Below are positions 33,304 through 42,779 of a stretch of DNA of 64,000 bases, piece by piece; within the stretch, counting starts at the first letter, position 1; the number at the start of each line of letters is the position of its first letter. Both the position numbers and the translations under genes were made by a program. The DNA lies in NCBI RefSeq assembly GCF_039540195.1, contig NZ_BAABEO010000026.1, forward strand, positions 124,001-188,000, written 5' to 3'. The notes below the pieces were generated by a model. It did not search any database and was not told the origin of the DNA. It saw only the letters and a program-made list of their open reading frames with translations. Origin of the DNA: Zafaria ginkgonis (GTDB lineage: Bacteria; Actinomycetota; Actinomycetes; Actinomycetales; Micrococcaceae).

Positions 33304-33627
33304 TTACAGGTAGGCGGCGAACTCCTGCTCGATGATCTGCTTGGGTTTGGCGCCGATCGAGGTGGCCACGTGCTCGCCGCCCTTGAAGACGAACACGGCC
33401 GGGATGCTGGTGATGCCGTACTTGGCGGCGATGCCCGGGTTGTCGTCGACGTTGACCTTCACGACGTCGACCTTCTCGGCGTGCTCGGCGGCAATCTGGT
33501 CAAGCACCGGACCGAGCTGGCGGCACGGACCGCACCATTCAGCCCAGAAGTCGACGATGACGGCCTTCTCGGCCTCCAGAACCTCCGCCTGGAAGGTTGC
33601 GTCGGTAACGTCCTTGGCCTGGCTCAT
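33304..33627 (-). CDS. trxA: Thioredoxin
   Basis: Encodes 107 residues, standard thioredoxin length. The active site is FWAEWCGPCRQL (Cys32 and Cys35), the cis-proline loop SIPAVFVF is near 75 and the partner-binding KPKQIIEQE helix is at the end. It is reduced by the thioredoxin reductase encoded immediately upstream. ATG with AAAGGGG upstream. Part of the conserved near-origin group. Confidence 0.95.
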   Translation of the reverse strand: MSQAKDVTDATFQAEVLEAEKAVIVDFWAEWCGPCRQLGPVLDQIAAEHAEKVDVVKVNVDDNPGIAAKYGITSIPAVFVFKGGEHVATSIGAKPKQIIEQEFAAYL

Positions 33628-33684
33628 GGCTGGCCCCTTTCTGCTGGATTTCGTTGCCGGAAGGCCGCGTCGCGGCCAACCGTG

Positions 33685-34629
33685 CTAGTGGTTGGTCAGG
33701 TAGTGCTCGACGTCGATGGCGGCGACGCAGCCGGAGCCGGCGGCGGTGATCGCCTGCCGGTAGGTCGGGTCGATGACGTCGCCGGCGGCGAACACGCCCG
33801 GGAGGCTGGTCTTGGAGGTGCGCCCGTCGACCTTGATGGTGCCGGCCTCGGTGAGCTCGAGCTGGTCCTTGACCAGTTCGATGCGCGGGTCGTTGCCGAT
33901 CGCGACGAACACGCCGGTGACGTCCAGCACGGACTCGGTGCCGTCGACCAGGTTCTGCAGCTTCACGCCGGCGACCTTGCCGTTGCCCTCGAACCCGGTG
34001 ACCGCGGAGTTCCACGCGAACTCGATCTTCGGGTGCTGCAGGGCGCGATCGGCCATGATCTTGGAGGCGCGCAGGGTGTCGCGGCGGTGGATCACGGTGA
34101 CCTTGGAGGCGAACTTGGTCAGGAAGATCGCCTCCTCCATCGCGGAGTCGCCGCCGCCGACGACGGCGATCTCCTGGTCGCGGAAGAAGAAGCCGTCGCA
34201 GGTTGCGCACCAGGACACGCCGTGGCCGGAGAGGCGCTTCTCGTCGGGCAGGCCGAGCTCGCGGTAGGCGGAGCCGGTGGACACGATCACGGTGCGCGCC
34301 CGGTGCACGTCCCCGTTGGCCAGGGTCACGCTCTTGACGTCCCCGGCCAGGTCCACGGAGGCGACGTCCTCGAAGAGGATCTCCGCGCCGAACTTCTCCG
34401 CCTGCTTCTGCATGTTGTCCATCAGGTCCGGGCCCATGATGCCGTCCGGGAAGCCCGGGAAGTTCTCCACGTCGGTCGTGTTCATCAGCTCGCCGCCGGC
34501 GGTCACCGATCCGGCGACGACCAGCGGAGCCAGGTTCGCCCGGGCGGTGTAGACCGCGGCGGTGTACCCGGCAGGACCGGATCCGACGATGATGACGTTG
34601 CGGATGGCGGAGTTTGCTTCAGTGGCCAC
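33685..34629 (-). CDS. trxB: Thioredoxin reductase
   Basis: Encodes 314 residues from GTG at 34629. The FAD motif GSGPAGYTAAVYTARA is at the N-terminus, the redox pair is WCATCDGFFF (about residues 140-150), the NADPH motif VVGGGDSAMEEA and the C-terminal FAD contact GVFAAGDVIDP. NADPH-dependent reduction of TrxA in the cytoplasm. A farther upstream start would add about 116 low-complexity residues and lacks support. Confidence 0.95.
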   Translation of the reverse strand: MATEANSAIRNVIIVGSGPAGYTAAVYTARANLAPLVVAGSVTAGGELMNTTDVENFPGFPDGIMGPDLMDNMQKQAEKFGAEILFEDVASVDLAGDVKSVTLANGDVHRARTVIVSTGSAYRELGLPDEKRLSGHGVSWCATCDGFFFRDQEIAVVGGGDSAMEEAIFLTKFASKVTVIHRRDTLRASKIMADRALQHPKIEFAWNSAVTGFEGNGKVAGVKLQNLVDGTESVLDVTGVFVAIGNDPRIELVKDQLELTEAGTIKVDGRTSKTSLPGVFAAGDVIDPTYRQAITAAGSGCVAAIDVEHYLTNH

Positions 34630-34744
34630 GCGGCGTGAACCTTCCGTTGGGGACCGGCGGCGCACAGGCGCCAGTTCCGGCTGTTGTTGAACGAGTCTGC
34701 CCGGCACAACGGCGTTGCGCCGGGCATTATTCCCGGGCCAGGAC

Positions 34745-36409
34745 CTAGGAGACCTTGATCTCGGCCACCTGCAGGCCGTACGGGCGGGAACTGTTGACGC
34801 CGGCTGCCAGCTTCGGCAGCTCGGTGACGTTGATGAAGACGTACTGCGCCTGCGCCGCGCCGCCGTCCTCGCCGCTGACCGGAACCGTGACGGCCGGTCC
34901 CGTGAAGGAGCCCGAGGACACCTCGCGGGAGGCCCCCAGGTCATCCGTTTCGCCGACACGGATCTCGAAGGCGCCACCGGTGCCGTTGAGGCCGGAGAGT
35001 TCCACCGAGGACACGTCGGAGAGTTCCTCCAGCTTCACCACGAGGACCATGTTGGCGGCGAACCCGCCGAACTGCGGCTGCGTGTAGGAGTAGGTCGCGT
35101 AGTAGCTGGCGGAATTGCCGTCGATGGCCTTGGCCAGGGTGCCGTCGGTTTCCGCGTTCAGCTGCTGGTTGCCCGGCACCACGCGGGTTAGGGCGGCGAT
35201 CTCCGGGCTCACGCCGGTGCCCGCGGGGGCCTCGGCGGTGGGGGAGGCCGGCGCGCTGCCGGACTCCGAGGTCGCAGCGCCGTTGCCGGCCACGGGGGCC
35301 GCATCCTTGGGGGACAGCGCGTTGAAGGCGAACACCACGGCCACGATCAGCACCACACCGAGCACGCCGCCGACAATCAGGCGGGTGATCTTCTTGCGGC
35401 CCTCTTCCGGCTCCTCGTCCTCGTAGCCGTCGTAGTCGGGCTCGGCAGAGGGCTCCTCGACGTAGCCGCGCGCGGCGGCCGGGAACGTTGCCGCGTTGCG
35501 CGAGGACGCGCCGCTGCGGATCGGTTTCATGGCCTCGCCGGCAAAGGGATCCGAGCCGGGCCGTGCGGCCGGGGCCGCGGGGCGCACCGGTGCCTCGGCG
35601 TCGGACGGGCGTTCCTCCTCCTCGGTCCACAGGGAGACCTTGGGGCTGGTGGCCGGCGCGGCGGGCGGCGCCACCTCCTCCAGTTCGCCGGTGGAGTCCG
35701 CCTCGGCGGACCGCACGGCGGCGGTGGGCGGGGCGGCCGGAGCCGGCGGGACGGAGGAAGCCGGCTGCGCGGAGGAAACAGGCTGGGCGGACGGTGCCGG
35801 GGGAGCGGGGCGGGCGGCAGGAGCCGACGGCGCCGAAGCCGCCGCGGCGGCACCGGCCACGGGGAACTCCGGCAGGCCGGCATCGCGGCCCCTGCCGAAG
35901 CGGGACTTCAGCCCGGAGAGCTTGTCGGAGAGGTTGATCTCCGGCAGGCGGTCCATAACGCCCGGCCGGTTCTCCTCCTGGGCGAGCAGTTCCTCGTAGT
36001 ATTCGTCGTCGTCCTCGTAGACCTGCGGCTCGCTGGAGCGGGAGACCCCGAAGATCTCCGAGCCCAGGGTGTCCGTGTAGAACGGCTCCACGTAGGGGCC
36101 GTCGGTCAGGATCACCAGGTCTAGAAGATCGGCCGGGTTGGCCGTGTTGGTGATGAGGTAGGTGTTGCCTTCGGAGATGCCGAGGTCCAGCACCTGCATG
36201 GCCCCGTAGCGCTCCCCGGTGGCGATTTCACGGGCGCTGGTGGCGACCTGGCTGGCGTTGGAGGCGGAGGCCACCAGGATGCTCACCGGGCGATTCAGGA
36301 CCTGGTCGCTGCCGTCCAGGACCAGGTCGCCGTCGGCAGAGGTCAGGACCAGCGCGGTGACCTTGTAGCGGCCTCCGAGCACGGTTCCGACGTCGATGGA
36401 CTGCGACAC
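34745..36409 (-). CDS. Pseudokinase-type membrane protein with extracellular discoidin-like domain (MurJ partner)
   Basis: Encodes 554 residues from GTG at 36409 (GGGAGGG upstream). The N-terminal part (about 1-110) resembles a Ser/Thr kinase N-lobe (GTVLGGRYKVTAL, LNRPVSILV) but catalytic HRD and DFG motifs are absent. A Pro/Ala-rich linker (about 170-330) leads to one membrane helix (ITRLIVGGVLGVVLIVAVVF, near 340-365). The outer C-terminal domain (about 415-554) has a galactose-binding/discoidin-like pattern (AIDGNSASYYATY). This equals the part that follows MurJ in the fused mycobacterial MviN. Here murJ is 24 kb away at 60609, which is unusual. Confidence 0.8.
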   Translation of the reverse strand: MSQSIDVGTVLGGRYKVTALVLTSADGDLVLDGSDQVLNRPVSILVASASNASQVATSAREIATGERYGAMQVLDLGISEGNTYLITNTANPADLLDLVILTDGPYVEPFYTDTLGSEIFGVSRSSEPQVYEDDDEYYEELLAQEENRPGVMDRLPEINLSDKLSGLKSRFGRGRDAGLPEFPVAGAAAAASAPSAPAARPAPPAPSAQPVSSAQPASSVPPAPAAPPTAAVRSAEADSTGELEEVAPPAAPATSPKVSLWTEEEERPSDAEAPVRPAAPAARPGSDPFAGEAMKPIRSGASSRNAATFPAAARGYVEEPSAEPDYDGYEDEEPEEGRKKITRLIVGGVLGVVLIVAVVFAFNALSPKDAAPVAGNGAATSESGSAPASPTAEAPAGTGVSPEIAALTRVVPGNQQLNAETDGTLAKAIDGNSASYYATYSYTQPQFGGFAANMVLVVKLEELSDVSSVELSGLNGTGGAFEIRVGETDDLGASREVSSGSFTGPAVTVPVSGEDGGAAQAQYVFINVTELPKLAAGVNSSRPYGLQVAEIKVS

Positions 36410-36655
36410 GTTTCCCTCCCGGGAGTGGTTGCGGGCGCGAAGCACCCTCTGGATGGCTCTTCCCATGCTACCGGGGAGCGCGGATGATGCGAGCCAGCCA
36501 TGCGGACGTGACGCGGCCCCCTGGCCGAAGAAGTCCAAGTGGGCCCGGGAACCCGCCCCATTTGAAGGAGATCCGTCAGGCCCCCGGGAGCCGGCGGCTT
36601 CAAAGCGGCAGCCGGCCGTAGGCTGGGTCCCACACATAAGGGATCGGGGGACGGC

Positions 36656-37327
36656 ATGGCACAGGCGACGGTGGCCGAGGTGATGGCCGAACTGGCCGCG
36701 CTGGAGGATCCGAAGATGCGCGCGGCGAATGGGAAGCGCGGCGATGACCACGGCGTGAACCTCGGAGCCCTGCGCGCGGTCGCGAAGCGGCTGAAGACGC
36801 AGCAGGACCTCGCGCGCGAGCTGTGGGCGACGGGGGACACCGCGGCCAGGCTCCTGTCGCTGCTCATCTGCCGGCCGAAGGCCTTCGAACGTGACGAGCT
36901 GGACGCCATGCTGCGGCAGGCGCGCGCCCCCAAGGTGCACGACTGGCTGGTGAACTACGTGGTCAAGAAGAGCCCGCACGCCGAGGACCTGCGCGTGGCC
37001 TGGACCGCGGATCCGGATCCGGTGGTTGCGAGCGCCGGCTGGGCGCTGACCACCGAACGGGTGGCGAAGAAGCCCGAGGGGCTCGACCTTGACGGGCTGC
37101 TGGACACCATCGAGGCCCAGATGAAGGATGCCCCCGACCGCCTGCAGTGGGCGATGAACCACACCCTGGCCCAGATCGGGATCGAGCACCCGGGGCACCG
37201 CGCCCGCGCCATCGACATCGGCGAACGCTTGGAGGTGCTCAAGGACTATCCGACGCCCCCGAACTGCACCTCGCCATTCGCGCCGATCTGGATCAACGAG
37301 ATGGTGGGCCGGCGGGGCGGGGCCTGA
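36656..37327 (+). CDS. AlkD-like DNA alkylation repair / HEAT-repeat protein
   Basis: Encodes 223 residues, all helical. GVNLGALRAVAKRLKTQQDLARELWATGDTAAR at the N-terminal third and the repeating WxxxxxxxVxxxAGWAL-type helices match AlkD-like HEAT-repeat glycosylases that remove bulky or cationic alkyl bases. Whether the active-site Trp/Asp/Arg set is complete cannot be judged by eye. ATG with GGGGGAC upstream. It is divergent from the pseudokinase gene and the last gene before the accessory insertion. Confidence 0.75.
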   Translation: MAQATVAEVMAELAALEDPKMRAANGKRGDDHGVNLGALRAVAKRLKTQQDLARELWATGDTAARLLSLLICRPKAFERDELDAMLRQARAPKVHDWLVNYVVKKSPHAEDLRVAWTADPDPVVASAGWALTTERVAKKPEGLDLDGLLDTIEAQMKDAPDRLQWAMNHTLAQIGIEHPGHRARAIDIGERLEVLKDYPTPPNCTSPFAPIWINEMVGRRGGA

Positions 37328-37465
37328 GTCCGGTTTGGTGAAGCCCCGCCCTGCGGCGCGACCTTCTCATAGGCATTGCGGTACCCGCTGAATTCATGCA
37401 CGCATGCCGGAACCAATAAACCGCCCTCATCGTAGCTGTGCGCCGTTTATGGGAAGGGTTCGACG

Positions 37466-38854
37466 TCAGCGGCGAATGACCTTGGCGGCAGCCATTGCCT
37501 TGAGCCCTTCGACGCCGAACTCCAAGCCGTATCCCGAGGCCTTGGTGCCACCGAACGGAATCGACGGGTCAACGCCGCCGTGCTGGTTGATCCACACGGT
37601 TCCGGCTTCCAGGCGCTCCGCGATGCGGAGCGCCTCGTCGACATCGGCACCCCATACCGACGCGCCGAGTCCCTGGTCATTGCCGTTCGCGCGGCGCACC
37701 GCGTCATTGACATCGGAGTACTTGATCACGGGGAGTACCGGGCCGAATTGTTCCTCGTCCACGAGCGCCGCACCGTCTTCGATGTCCGCCACGATGGTTG
37801 CGCGGTAGAAGAGCGGGCCGAGTTCCGGGGCGGGTTCGCCGCCGGCAGCGATGCGCGCACCACGATCTCGCGCATCATCGACAAGCCGTAAAACGATGTC
37901 GAACTGACTCGGGTTCTGCACCGGCCCGAGGCGGTTCGACTTGTCGTGTCCCGAGCCCATGGGTGCTTTTCTTGCCCGTTCGGCAAGGGCCGCAACGGTT
38001 TCCTCGTAGAGCGATTCGTGGACGTAGACCCGCTTGAGGGCGGCGCAGACTTGGCCGCTGTTCATGAAGGCGCCCCAGAACAACTTGTCGGCAATCGACT
38101 CGATGTTGGTCCCAGGAAGCACGATCCCCGCATCGTTTCCGCCCAATTCAAGCGTCAAACGTGCAAGGTTGTTTGCGGAACTCTCCACGATGCGCCGTCC
38201 CGTGGGGGTGGAACCAGTGAACACGATCTTGGCGATGCGAGGGTGCGCGGCTAGTGCAGCCCCGACCTTGCGGTCGCCGGAGATGCCATTGACGACACCC
38301 TCGGGAAGCCTGCGGATGAAAAACTGCAGCAGCGCCAAGACGCTGAGGGGAGTGTTCTCCGATGGTTTGACCACAACGGTGTTTCCCATGCGAAGCGCCG
38401 GAGCAATGTGCCAGACGGCGATCATCACCGGAAAATTCCACGGGCCGATCGATGCCACCACGCCGAGCGGTACATAGTGCAATTCGCTACGCGACGTGCC
38501 GTCATCCGCCAGGACCTGGGTCTCCAACACCGCGTCCGCGGCGCTTCGCAGCCACTTGGCAGCTCCGCGCGCCTCGCCTTCGCCACCGATTTTTCCCTGC
38601 TCAGCAGTGATGATCTGGCCCAGTTCGACGGCGTGCTCTTCGATGTCATCGGCGACAAGGTTCAAGAGCCGGGTGCGCTCCGCATGCCCGAGCGTTGCCC
38701 AGGCCGGCTGGGCTGCCGTGGCTGCCGCGATCATTTCTTCCAGATCATTGGTGGTGTGCTTCGGGGCGTAGCCCACCAGGTCGCGCGTTGCCGCATCCAG
38801 AATCGGGTAACCCACTTCGTTCGAAACGGATACTGAAGTCAGAAGAGCATTCAT
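37466..38854 (-). CDS. NAD(P)-dependent aldehyde dehydrogenase
   Basis: Encodes 462 residues from ATG at 38854. Oxyanion Asn is in IGPWNFPVMIAVW, the glycine-rich FTGSTPTGRRI, base Glu in LELGGNDAGIV, and nucleophile Cys in NSGQVCAALKR. It resembles short-chain/aryl aldehyde or succinate-semialdehyde dehydrogenases. A copy of the 20-bp AT-rich palindrome sits in its promoter, tying it to the decarboxylase and aminotransferase genes. It likely oxidises the aldehyde made by the ThDP enzyme (inference). Leftmost gene of the insertion. Confidence 0.87.
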   Translation of the reverse strand: MNALLTSVSVSNEVGYPILDAATRDLVGYAPKHTTNDLEEMIAAATAAQPAWATLGHAERTRLLNLVADDIEEHAVELGQIITAEQGKIGGEGEARGAAKWLRSAADAVLETQVLADDGTSRSELHYVPLGVVASIGPWNFPVMIAVWHIAPALRMGNTVVVKPSENTPLSVLALLQFFIRRLPEGVVNGISGDRKVGAALAAHPRIAKIVFTGSTPTGRRIVESSANNLARLTLELGGNDAGIVLPGTNIESIADKLFWGAFMNSGQVCAALKRVYVHESLYEETVAALAERARKAPMGSGHDKSNRLGPVQNPSQFDIVLRLVDDARDRGARIAAGGEPAPELGPLFYRATIVADIEDGAALVDEEQFGPVLPVIKYSDVNDAVRRANGNDQGLGASVWGADVDEALRIAERLEAGTVWINQHGGVDPSIPFGGTKASGYGLEFGVEGLKAMAAAKVIRR

Positions 38855-38920
38855 GTGGGTCCTTCCCTTCACGCGCGATTCGCGGCACTGGTCGGTTGGC
38901 AATGGTGAAAAGCTATCTAA

Positions 38921-38942
38921 CTATTATGAATATAGTCAATAG
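38921..38942. promoter_or_regulatory. Operator A copy upstream of the aldehyde dehydrogenase
   Basis: The sequence ATTATGAATATAGTCAATAG matches the perfect palindrome at 43047-43066 at 16 of 20 positions in the same register. Symmetry is imperfect here. It lies about 67 bases upstream of the ATG at 38854. A leftward TTGACT (reverse strand of AGTCAA) overlaps it as a possible -35. Confidence 0.5.
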
Positions 38943-38996
38943 GGTCATGGGTGCCCTGATAACGCATTGCGCGTCGCAGCGGGGCTTTCCCTGGTG

Positions 38997-40163
38997 TTAG
39001 CGAAGGCCTGCGAGCGAGGCCACGCGCAGGCCGGCGTGCAGCTCGCGACGGACTTTGCCGTCGGCGAGGTCCAATCCAATGATTTCCCGCACCTGATCCA
39101 GCCGGTAGTAAAGCGTGCTGCGGTGCACGTGGAGCTCCTTGGCGGTGCGTTGGGCATCGCAACCGTAGTCAAGGTACGCCTCAAGCGTCTGCGCAAGGTC
39201 GAGGCGGGACCGGGCCGCGCACAGCAGCCGCACGCTCTCCGGGATATCCGATATCGAGAGCGTTTCCAGGGGGAGCTGCAGGAGCAGCCGGTCTATGCCA
39301 AGGGTGTCCCAGCGCGCGGCGGGAGAGCGTTCGGGGTCGATCTCGGCGCCTCGTCGCGCGACCCTTGCCTCGCGGAGTGAATGGTGGACCTCGGTGAGGG
39401 TTGTGTAGTGCCCGCCGACCCCGGCGCGGAGGCCGGTGAAGGGAGGCAGGGCGAGCAGGTCATTCAGTCGTTCCATCGAAATCTCGTACGGCACCACGAG
39501 CACTGCCTCGTCGTCGATCACCGCACCCTCTGCCCGCAAGGCGGGGAACGTGGGAATCGTGGAGAGCGCCTTGTCGAGAACCAGCTGCAGGTTTGCCGAC
39601 CGCGGCGTCTCCCCGGGGAGCGTTGCGATCGCAATGACGGTGTAGTGCGGAACGGAAGAAACCAGGCCATTGGTCAGCAGCTCGTCGGCCGCCTGCTCGC
39701 GCTTGCTTGCGTCCACTCCAAGCAGCATGGTGAGCAGGTGGAAGGAGCGATCCGCCCCGTCCCGGTTGCCGAGCGCCCTCGCTGCGAGGATGAGCCCGAT
39801 GTGGCTGCGCGTTGTCCCCAGCTCGGGATCATCCTTGGGCGGGAAGTCTGCGGTGCTGCCCTCCGGGATGTATGAGAGGTAGCCCGTGATGCGCCCTTCA
39901 TGGCGCAGGGGTGCGACGTGACGAGCCTGTTGTCCGTCGAGAGGCGGGATGTGGACGGGTCCGTCGGCCTGGTCAACGCGGTACTTGCGGATCGACTCCC
40001 GAGCGCGTGGCGAGCCCTTGTGGGACAGGATGATGGCCAAGCGCGACTGGTCGATGTCCTGGTCGTGGACGCTGAAAGCCACGACGTTGAAGGCCGAGTC
40101 GAAAACGACGATAGGGAACCCGATCTGGTCTGCGTAGGCCTGGACATATCCCTCAAGGTTCAT
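38997..40163 (-). CDS. PucR/CdaR-type transcriptional regulator
   Basis: Encodes 388 residues. An N-terminal sensor-like region (VVFDSAFNVVAFSVHDQD, then PLRHEGRITGYLSYI) leads to a GGDEF-like central part and a C-terminal PucR-type HTH (TLEAYLDYGCDAQRTAKELHVHRSTLYYRLDQVREIIG, about 340-380). Such proteins activate purine, allantoin or aromatic catabolic genes when the sensor binds an intermediate. Transcribed divergently from the ThDP enzyme and in line with the aldehyde dehydrogenase; both promoters carry operator A. It or the GntR protein at 42090 may bind that site. Confidence 0.82.
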   Translation of the reverse strand: MNLEGYVQAYADQIGFPIVVFDSAFNVVAFSVHDQDIDQSRLAIILSHKGSPRARESIRKYRVDQADGPVHIPPLDGQQARHVAPLRHEGRITGYLSYIPEGSTADFPPKDDPELGTTRSHIGLILAARALGNRDGADRSFHLLTMLLGVDASKREQAADELLTNGLVSSVPHYTVIAIATLPGETPRSANLQLVLDKALSTIPTFPALRAEGAVIDDEAVLVVPYEISMERLNDLLALPPFTGLRAGVGGHYTTLTEVHHSLREARVARRGAEIDPERSPAARWDTLGIDRLLLQLPLETLSISDIPESVRLLCAARSRLDLAQTLEAYLDYGCDAQRTAKELHVHRSTLYYRLDQVREIIGLDLADGKVRRELHAGLRVASLAGLR

Positions 40164-40279
40164 TCAGTCACCCTTTTCGTCTCGTAACGGTTGAATCTGC
40201 CGTCCGTGAATCCGCTGCCCGGTTTTTGGTCATGGTAGCGGCCGGGTGAGGGCCCGTCCCCTCACGGCGCTATTGGGGG

Positions 40280-40323
40280 TTGTGGACGACCACGCTAAGA
40301 CCTATATTGAATATAAACAATTA
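40280..40323 (+). promoter_or_regulatory. Promoter with overlapping operator A copy before the ThDP enzyme
   Basis: TTGTGG (40280-40285), a 17-base spacer and TATATT (40303-40308) form a good sigma-70-like promoter. ATATTGAATATAAACAATTA (40304-40323) overlaps the -10 and matches the 43047-43066 palindrome at about 13-14 of 20 positions. A protein bound there would block or modulate initiation. Confidence 0.55.
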
Positions 40324-40341
40324 TTTGAAGGGGGACAGAGC

Positions 40342-41952
40342 ATGACAAGAATGACTGGCGGCGACGCGCTGACGAAGGCGTTGATCACCGAGGGAACGGA
40401 AACCGTATTTGGTATTCCGGGCGTTCAGCTCGATGGACTGACCGACGGCATGTACCGCCACCAGGGGGAACTCCACCTGATGGTGCCCCGCCACGAACAG
40501 ACCACGACCTACATGGCCGATGGTTACCACCGCGTCACGGGCCGCCCTGGCGTTGCCATGGTGGTGCCGGGACCGGGCGTCCTAAATGCCGGGGCGGGCC
40601 TGGCGACCGCGTATGCGTGTTCTTCCCAGGTTTTGCTGCTCGCCGGCACCATCCCGAGCACCCAAGTCGGCCAGGGCCTTGGCGCCCTCCATGAAATCCC
40701 GGCCCAGACCGAAACCCTGCGCGGCCTGACCAAGTGGACCGGAACCGCCACCTGCGCAGAAGAGATTCCGGAGTTGGTGCACGAGGCCTTCCGCCAGATG
40801 CGGACCGGACGCCCGCGCCCGGTCGCGCTCGAGGTCGCACCGGACATCCTGCACGCCGTCGCCGACATCGAGGTCGGCGCGCCGTTCGAGATCACCACGC
40901 CGAAAGTTGACGGAGCCGATCTGGCCCAACTGGTCGAGCTGCTCAACTCAAGCAAGCGGCCGGTGATCTACGCCGGCGGCGGCGTGAAGGGGGAGCGGGC
41001 CTTCTCCCTGCTCGCCCAACTGGCCGACCTGCTTGATGCGCCGGTTGTCATGAGCGAAAACGGGCGCGGGGCCATTGACGCCCGTGATCCGCACGCACTG
41101 CCTGCCTTTGCCCTTTGGGAACTGCGGGATCGTGCCGATGCAATCCTTTCGCTCGGGAGTCGATTCGTGACTCCCTTTGGCCAGCAGATGAACACCGGCG
41201 ATGCCCGTGTCGCCCTGGTGAACATTGACGCGGACGACTTGGCGAAGCCGCGCCACGCAGACATTGCCGTGCTCGCGGACGCAACCGCGGTGCTCGAGGC
41301 ACTTGTCGGGGCGCTCGGCAAGCGCGCGTCATGGCAGGGAGAAATTGCCGTTATGCGTGCCGAATGCGATCGTCGCGTCCGCGAACTTGTTGCCCCGCAG
41401 ATGGAATTCATCGACGCCATCCGTGCGGCTATGCCTGCCGACGGCGTCTATGTCAATGAGCTCACCCAGATCGGTTACGTCTCCACCTACGGGTTCCCAG
41501 TGCAGGCACCAAACTCGTATGTATGGCCCGGCTACCAAGGCACCCTTGGCTACGCCATGCCGACCGCGCTTGGTGCGGCAGTCGGTGCAGCCGGTCGCCC
41601 GGTTGTCGTGGTCACGGGTGACGGCGGAATCGGCTGGTCCTTGCAGGAGCTTGCCACGGCGAAGCGCTACAACATCCCCGTGGTGATCGTGCTCTTCGAG
41701 GACAAGCGCTTCGGCAACGTCTGGCGCATCCAGCGTGACCGCTACGAAGGTCGCTTTATCGGCTCCGATCTGGTGAACCCGGACTTCGAAACCCTTGCCA
41801 AGGCCTTTGGCGTCCGCTTCACCCTTGCCGAAGACGCCGCTGCCGTTAACAAGGCCGTCGCCGAAGGCATCGCCGCCGGTGAACCAACCCTCGTGACGGT
41901 GCCGGTTGACGTGTTCCCGACCCCATGGCCGTTCATCCACGAGCCCCACTAG
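40342..41952 (+). CDS. ThDP-dependent decarboxylase (benzoylformate/phenylpyruvate decarboxylase-like)
   Basis: Encodes 536 residues from ATG at 40342 (GGGGGAC upstream). Three domains: PYR with catalytic Glu in VPRHEQTTTYMADG (Glu52), the central domain with RPVIYAGGGVKGE, and PP with TGDGGIGWSLQEL (Asp427). The usual second metal ligand region NN is here FED (Glu453, Asp454), an Asn-to-Asp change. Acetolactate synthase, benzoylformate and arylpyruvate decarboxylases share this fold. Context with an aminotransferase and aldehyde dehydrogenases favours a 2-oxo acid decarboxylase giving an aldehyde. Single-gene unit closed by a terminator. Confidence 0.82.
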   Translation: MTRMTGGDALTKALITEGTETVFGIPGVQLDGLTDGMYRHQGELHLMVPRHEQTTTYMADGYHRVTGRPGVAMVVPGPGVLNAGAGLATAYACSSQVLLLAGTIPSTQVGQGLGALHEIPAQTETLRGLTKWTGTATCAEEIPELVHEAFRQMRTGRPRPVALEVAPDILHAVADIEVGAPFEITTPKVDGADLAQLVELLNSSKRPVIYAGGGVKGERAFSLLAQLADLLDAPVVMSENGRGAIDARDPHALPAFALWELRDRADAILSLGSRFVTPFGQQMNTGDARVALVNIDADDLAKPRHADIAVLADATAVLEALVGALGKRASWQGEIAVMRAECDRRVRELVAPQMEFIDAIRAAMPADGVYVNELTQIGYVSTYGFPVQAPNSYVWPGYQGTLGYAMPTALGAAVGAAGRPVVVVTGDGGIGWSLQELATAKRYNIPVVIVLFEDKRFGNVWRIQRDRYEGRFIGSDLVNPDFETLAKAFGVRFTLAEDAAAVNKAVAEGIAAGEPTLVTVPVDVFPTPWPFIHEPH

Positions 41953-41963
41953 CGGTTCGGAAT

Positions 41964-42001
41964 CACGGGCGTCTCTGGGAGCGATTCCAGGGACGCCCGT
42001 G
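41964..42001 (+). terminator. Intrinsic terminator after the ThDP enzyme
   Basis: Arms CACGGGCGTCTCTGG (41964-41978) and CCAGGGACGCCCGTG (41987-42001) form a 15-bp stem with one G-U pair and an 8-base loop, followed by TTTATAT. Starts 11 bases after the stop. Confidence 0.88.
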
Positions 42002-42089
42002 TTTATATGGTGTAGCGGCCGCAAACCCGGCCTGACAAACGAGGCAGATACGCGTTGCCGACTAGGGCGAACTTGGGAGCAGAAAAGCA

Positions 42090-42779
42090 TTGAGTCGGTA
42101 CATCAGCGAGGCCGCAGCCGTGCAGGTCGCTCGCGTGATTGAGGACGAAATCATCGCAAACCGCTGGGAATCCGGCCATTTCATCGGTCGGCGGCAGGAG
42201 TTGGCGGCTCGCTATTCCGTTGCTCCGGCAACCCTTAGCGAGGCGATCCAACTTCTGCGTTCCCGCGGCCTGGTCGACGCCAAACCGGGCCCTGGCGGTG
42301 GAATCTTCGTCACCGACGCTTCTCCCTTTACCGTGCTGAGTGACGAGTTGCTGAGCCTTCGCGAAAGCCCCGCGACACTCAACAACAGCCTGCGCGTGCT
42401 CGATGCCCTGGACGGCGCGATTCTGCATGACGCGATCGAACATGCCTCGGCCCAAGACGTGCGCGAACTGCGGCTGCGTGCCCAATCCCTGGAGGCAGCC
42501 TGGGAAGACTCGTCCCGAGAGCATGAAATTTGGGCGCTGCATGCCCGAATCGCAAAGATCAGCCCGAATGAGTTGCTGCGAAGTCTCTACCTGAACCTCG
42601 TTGACTTCATTACCCAGCGATACAGCGAAGAAAACACGGCGCCGGCTACTCCGCAGCGTTTGCAGACGCACTTGGATTTTGTCGCCGCAATTGAGCGGCG
42701 CGACCACAAGCTCGGCAGCGAGGCTCTGCGGTTGCACACCAAGGAATCGGTGGATGGCGTGGCCGACGAGGGCAGCTGA
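42090..42779 (+). CDS. GntR-family transcriptional regulator
   Basis: Encodes 229 residues from a TTG start (GGGAGC about 10 bases upstream). The winged helix (QELAARYSVAPATLSEAIQLLRSRGLVDAKPGPGGGIFVTD, about residues 34-75) is followed by an all-helical effector domain of FCD type. HARIAKISPNELL replaces the typical DxxFH-x-N stretch, so the metal site looks altered. Lies between the decarboxylase and aminotransferase units and probably controls the island; which of the two operator families it reads is not decided by the sequence. Confidence 0.82.
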   Translation: MSRYISEAAAVQVARVIEDEIIANRWESGHFIGRRQELAARYSVAPATLSEAIQLLRSRGLVDAKPGPGGGIFVTDASPFTVLSDELLSLRESPATLNNSLRVLDALDGAILHDAIEHASAQDVRELRLRAQSLEAAWEDSSREHEIWALHARIAKISPNELLRSLYLNLVDFITQRYSEENTAPATPQRLQTHLDFVAAIERRDHKLGSEALRLHTKESVDGVADEGS

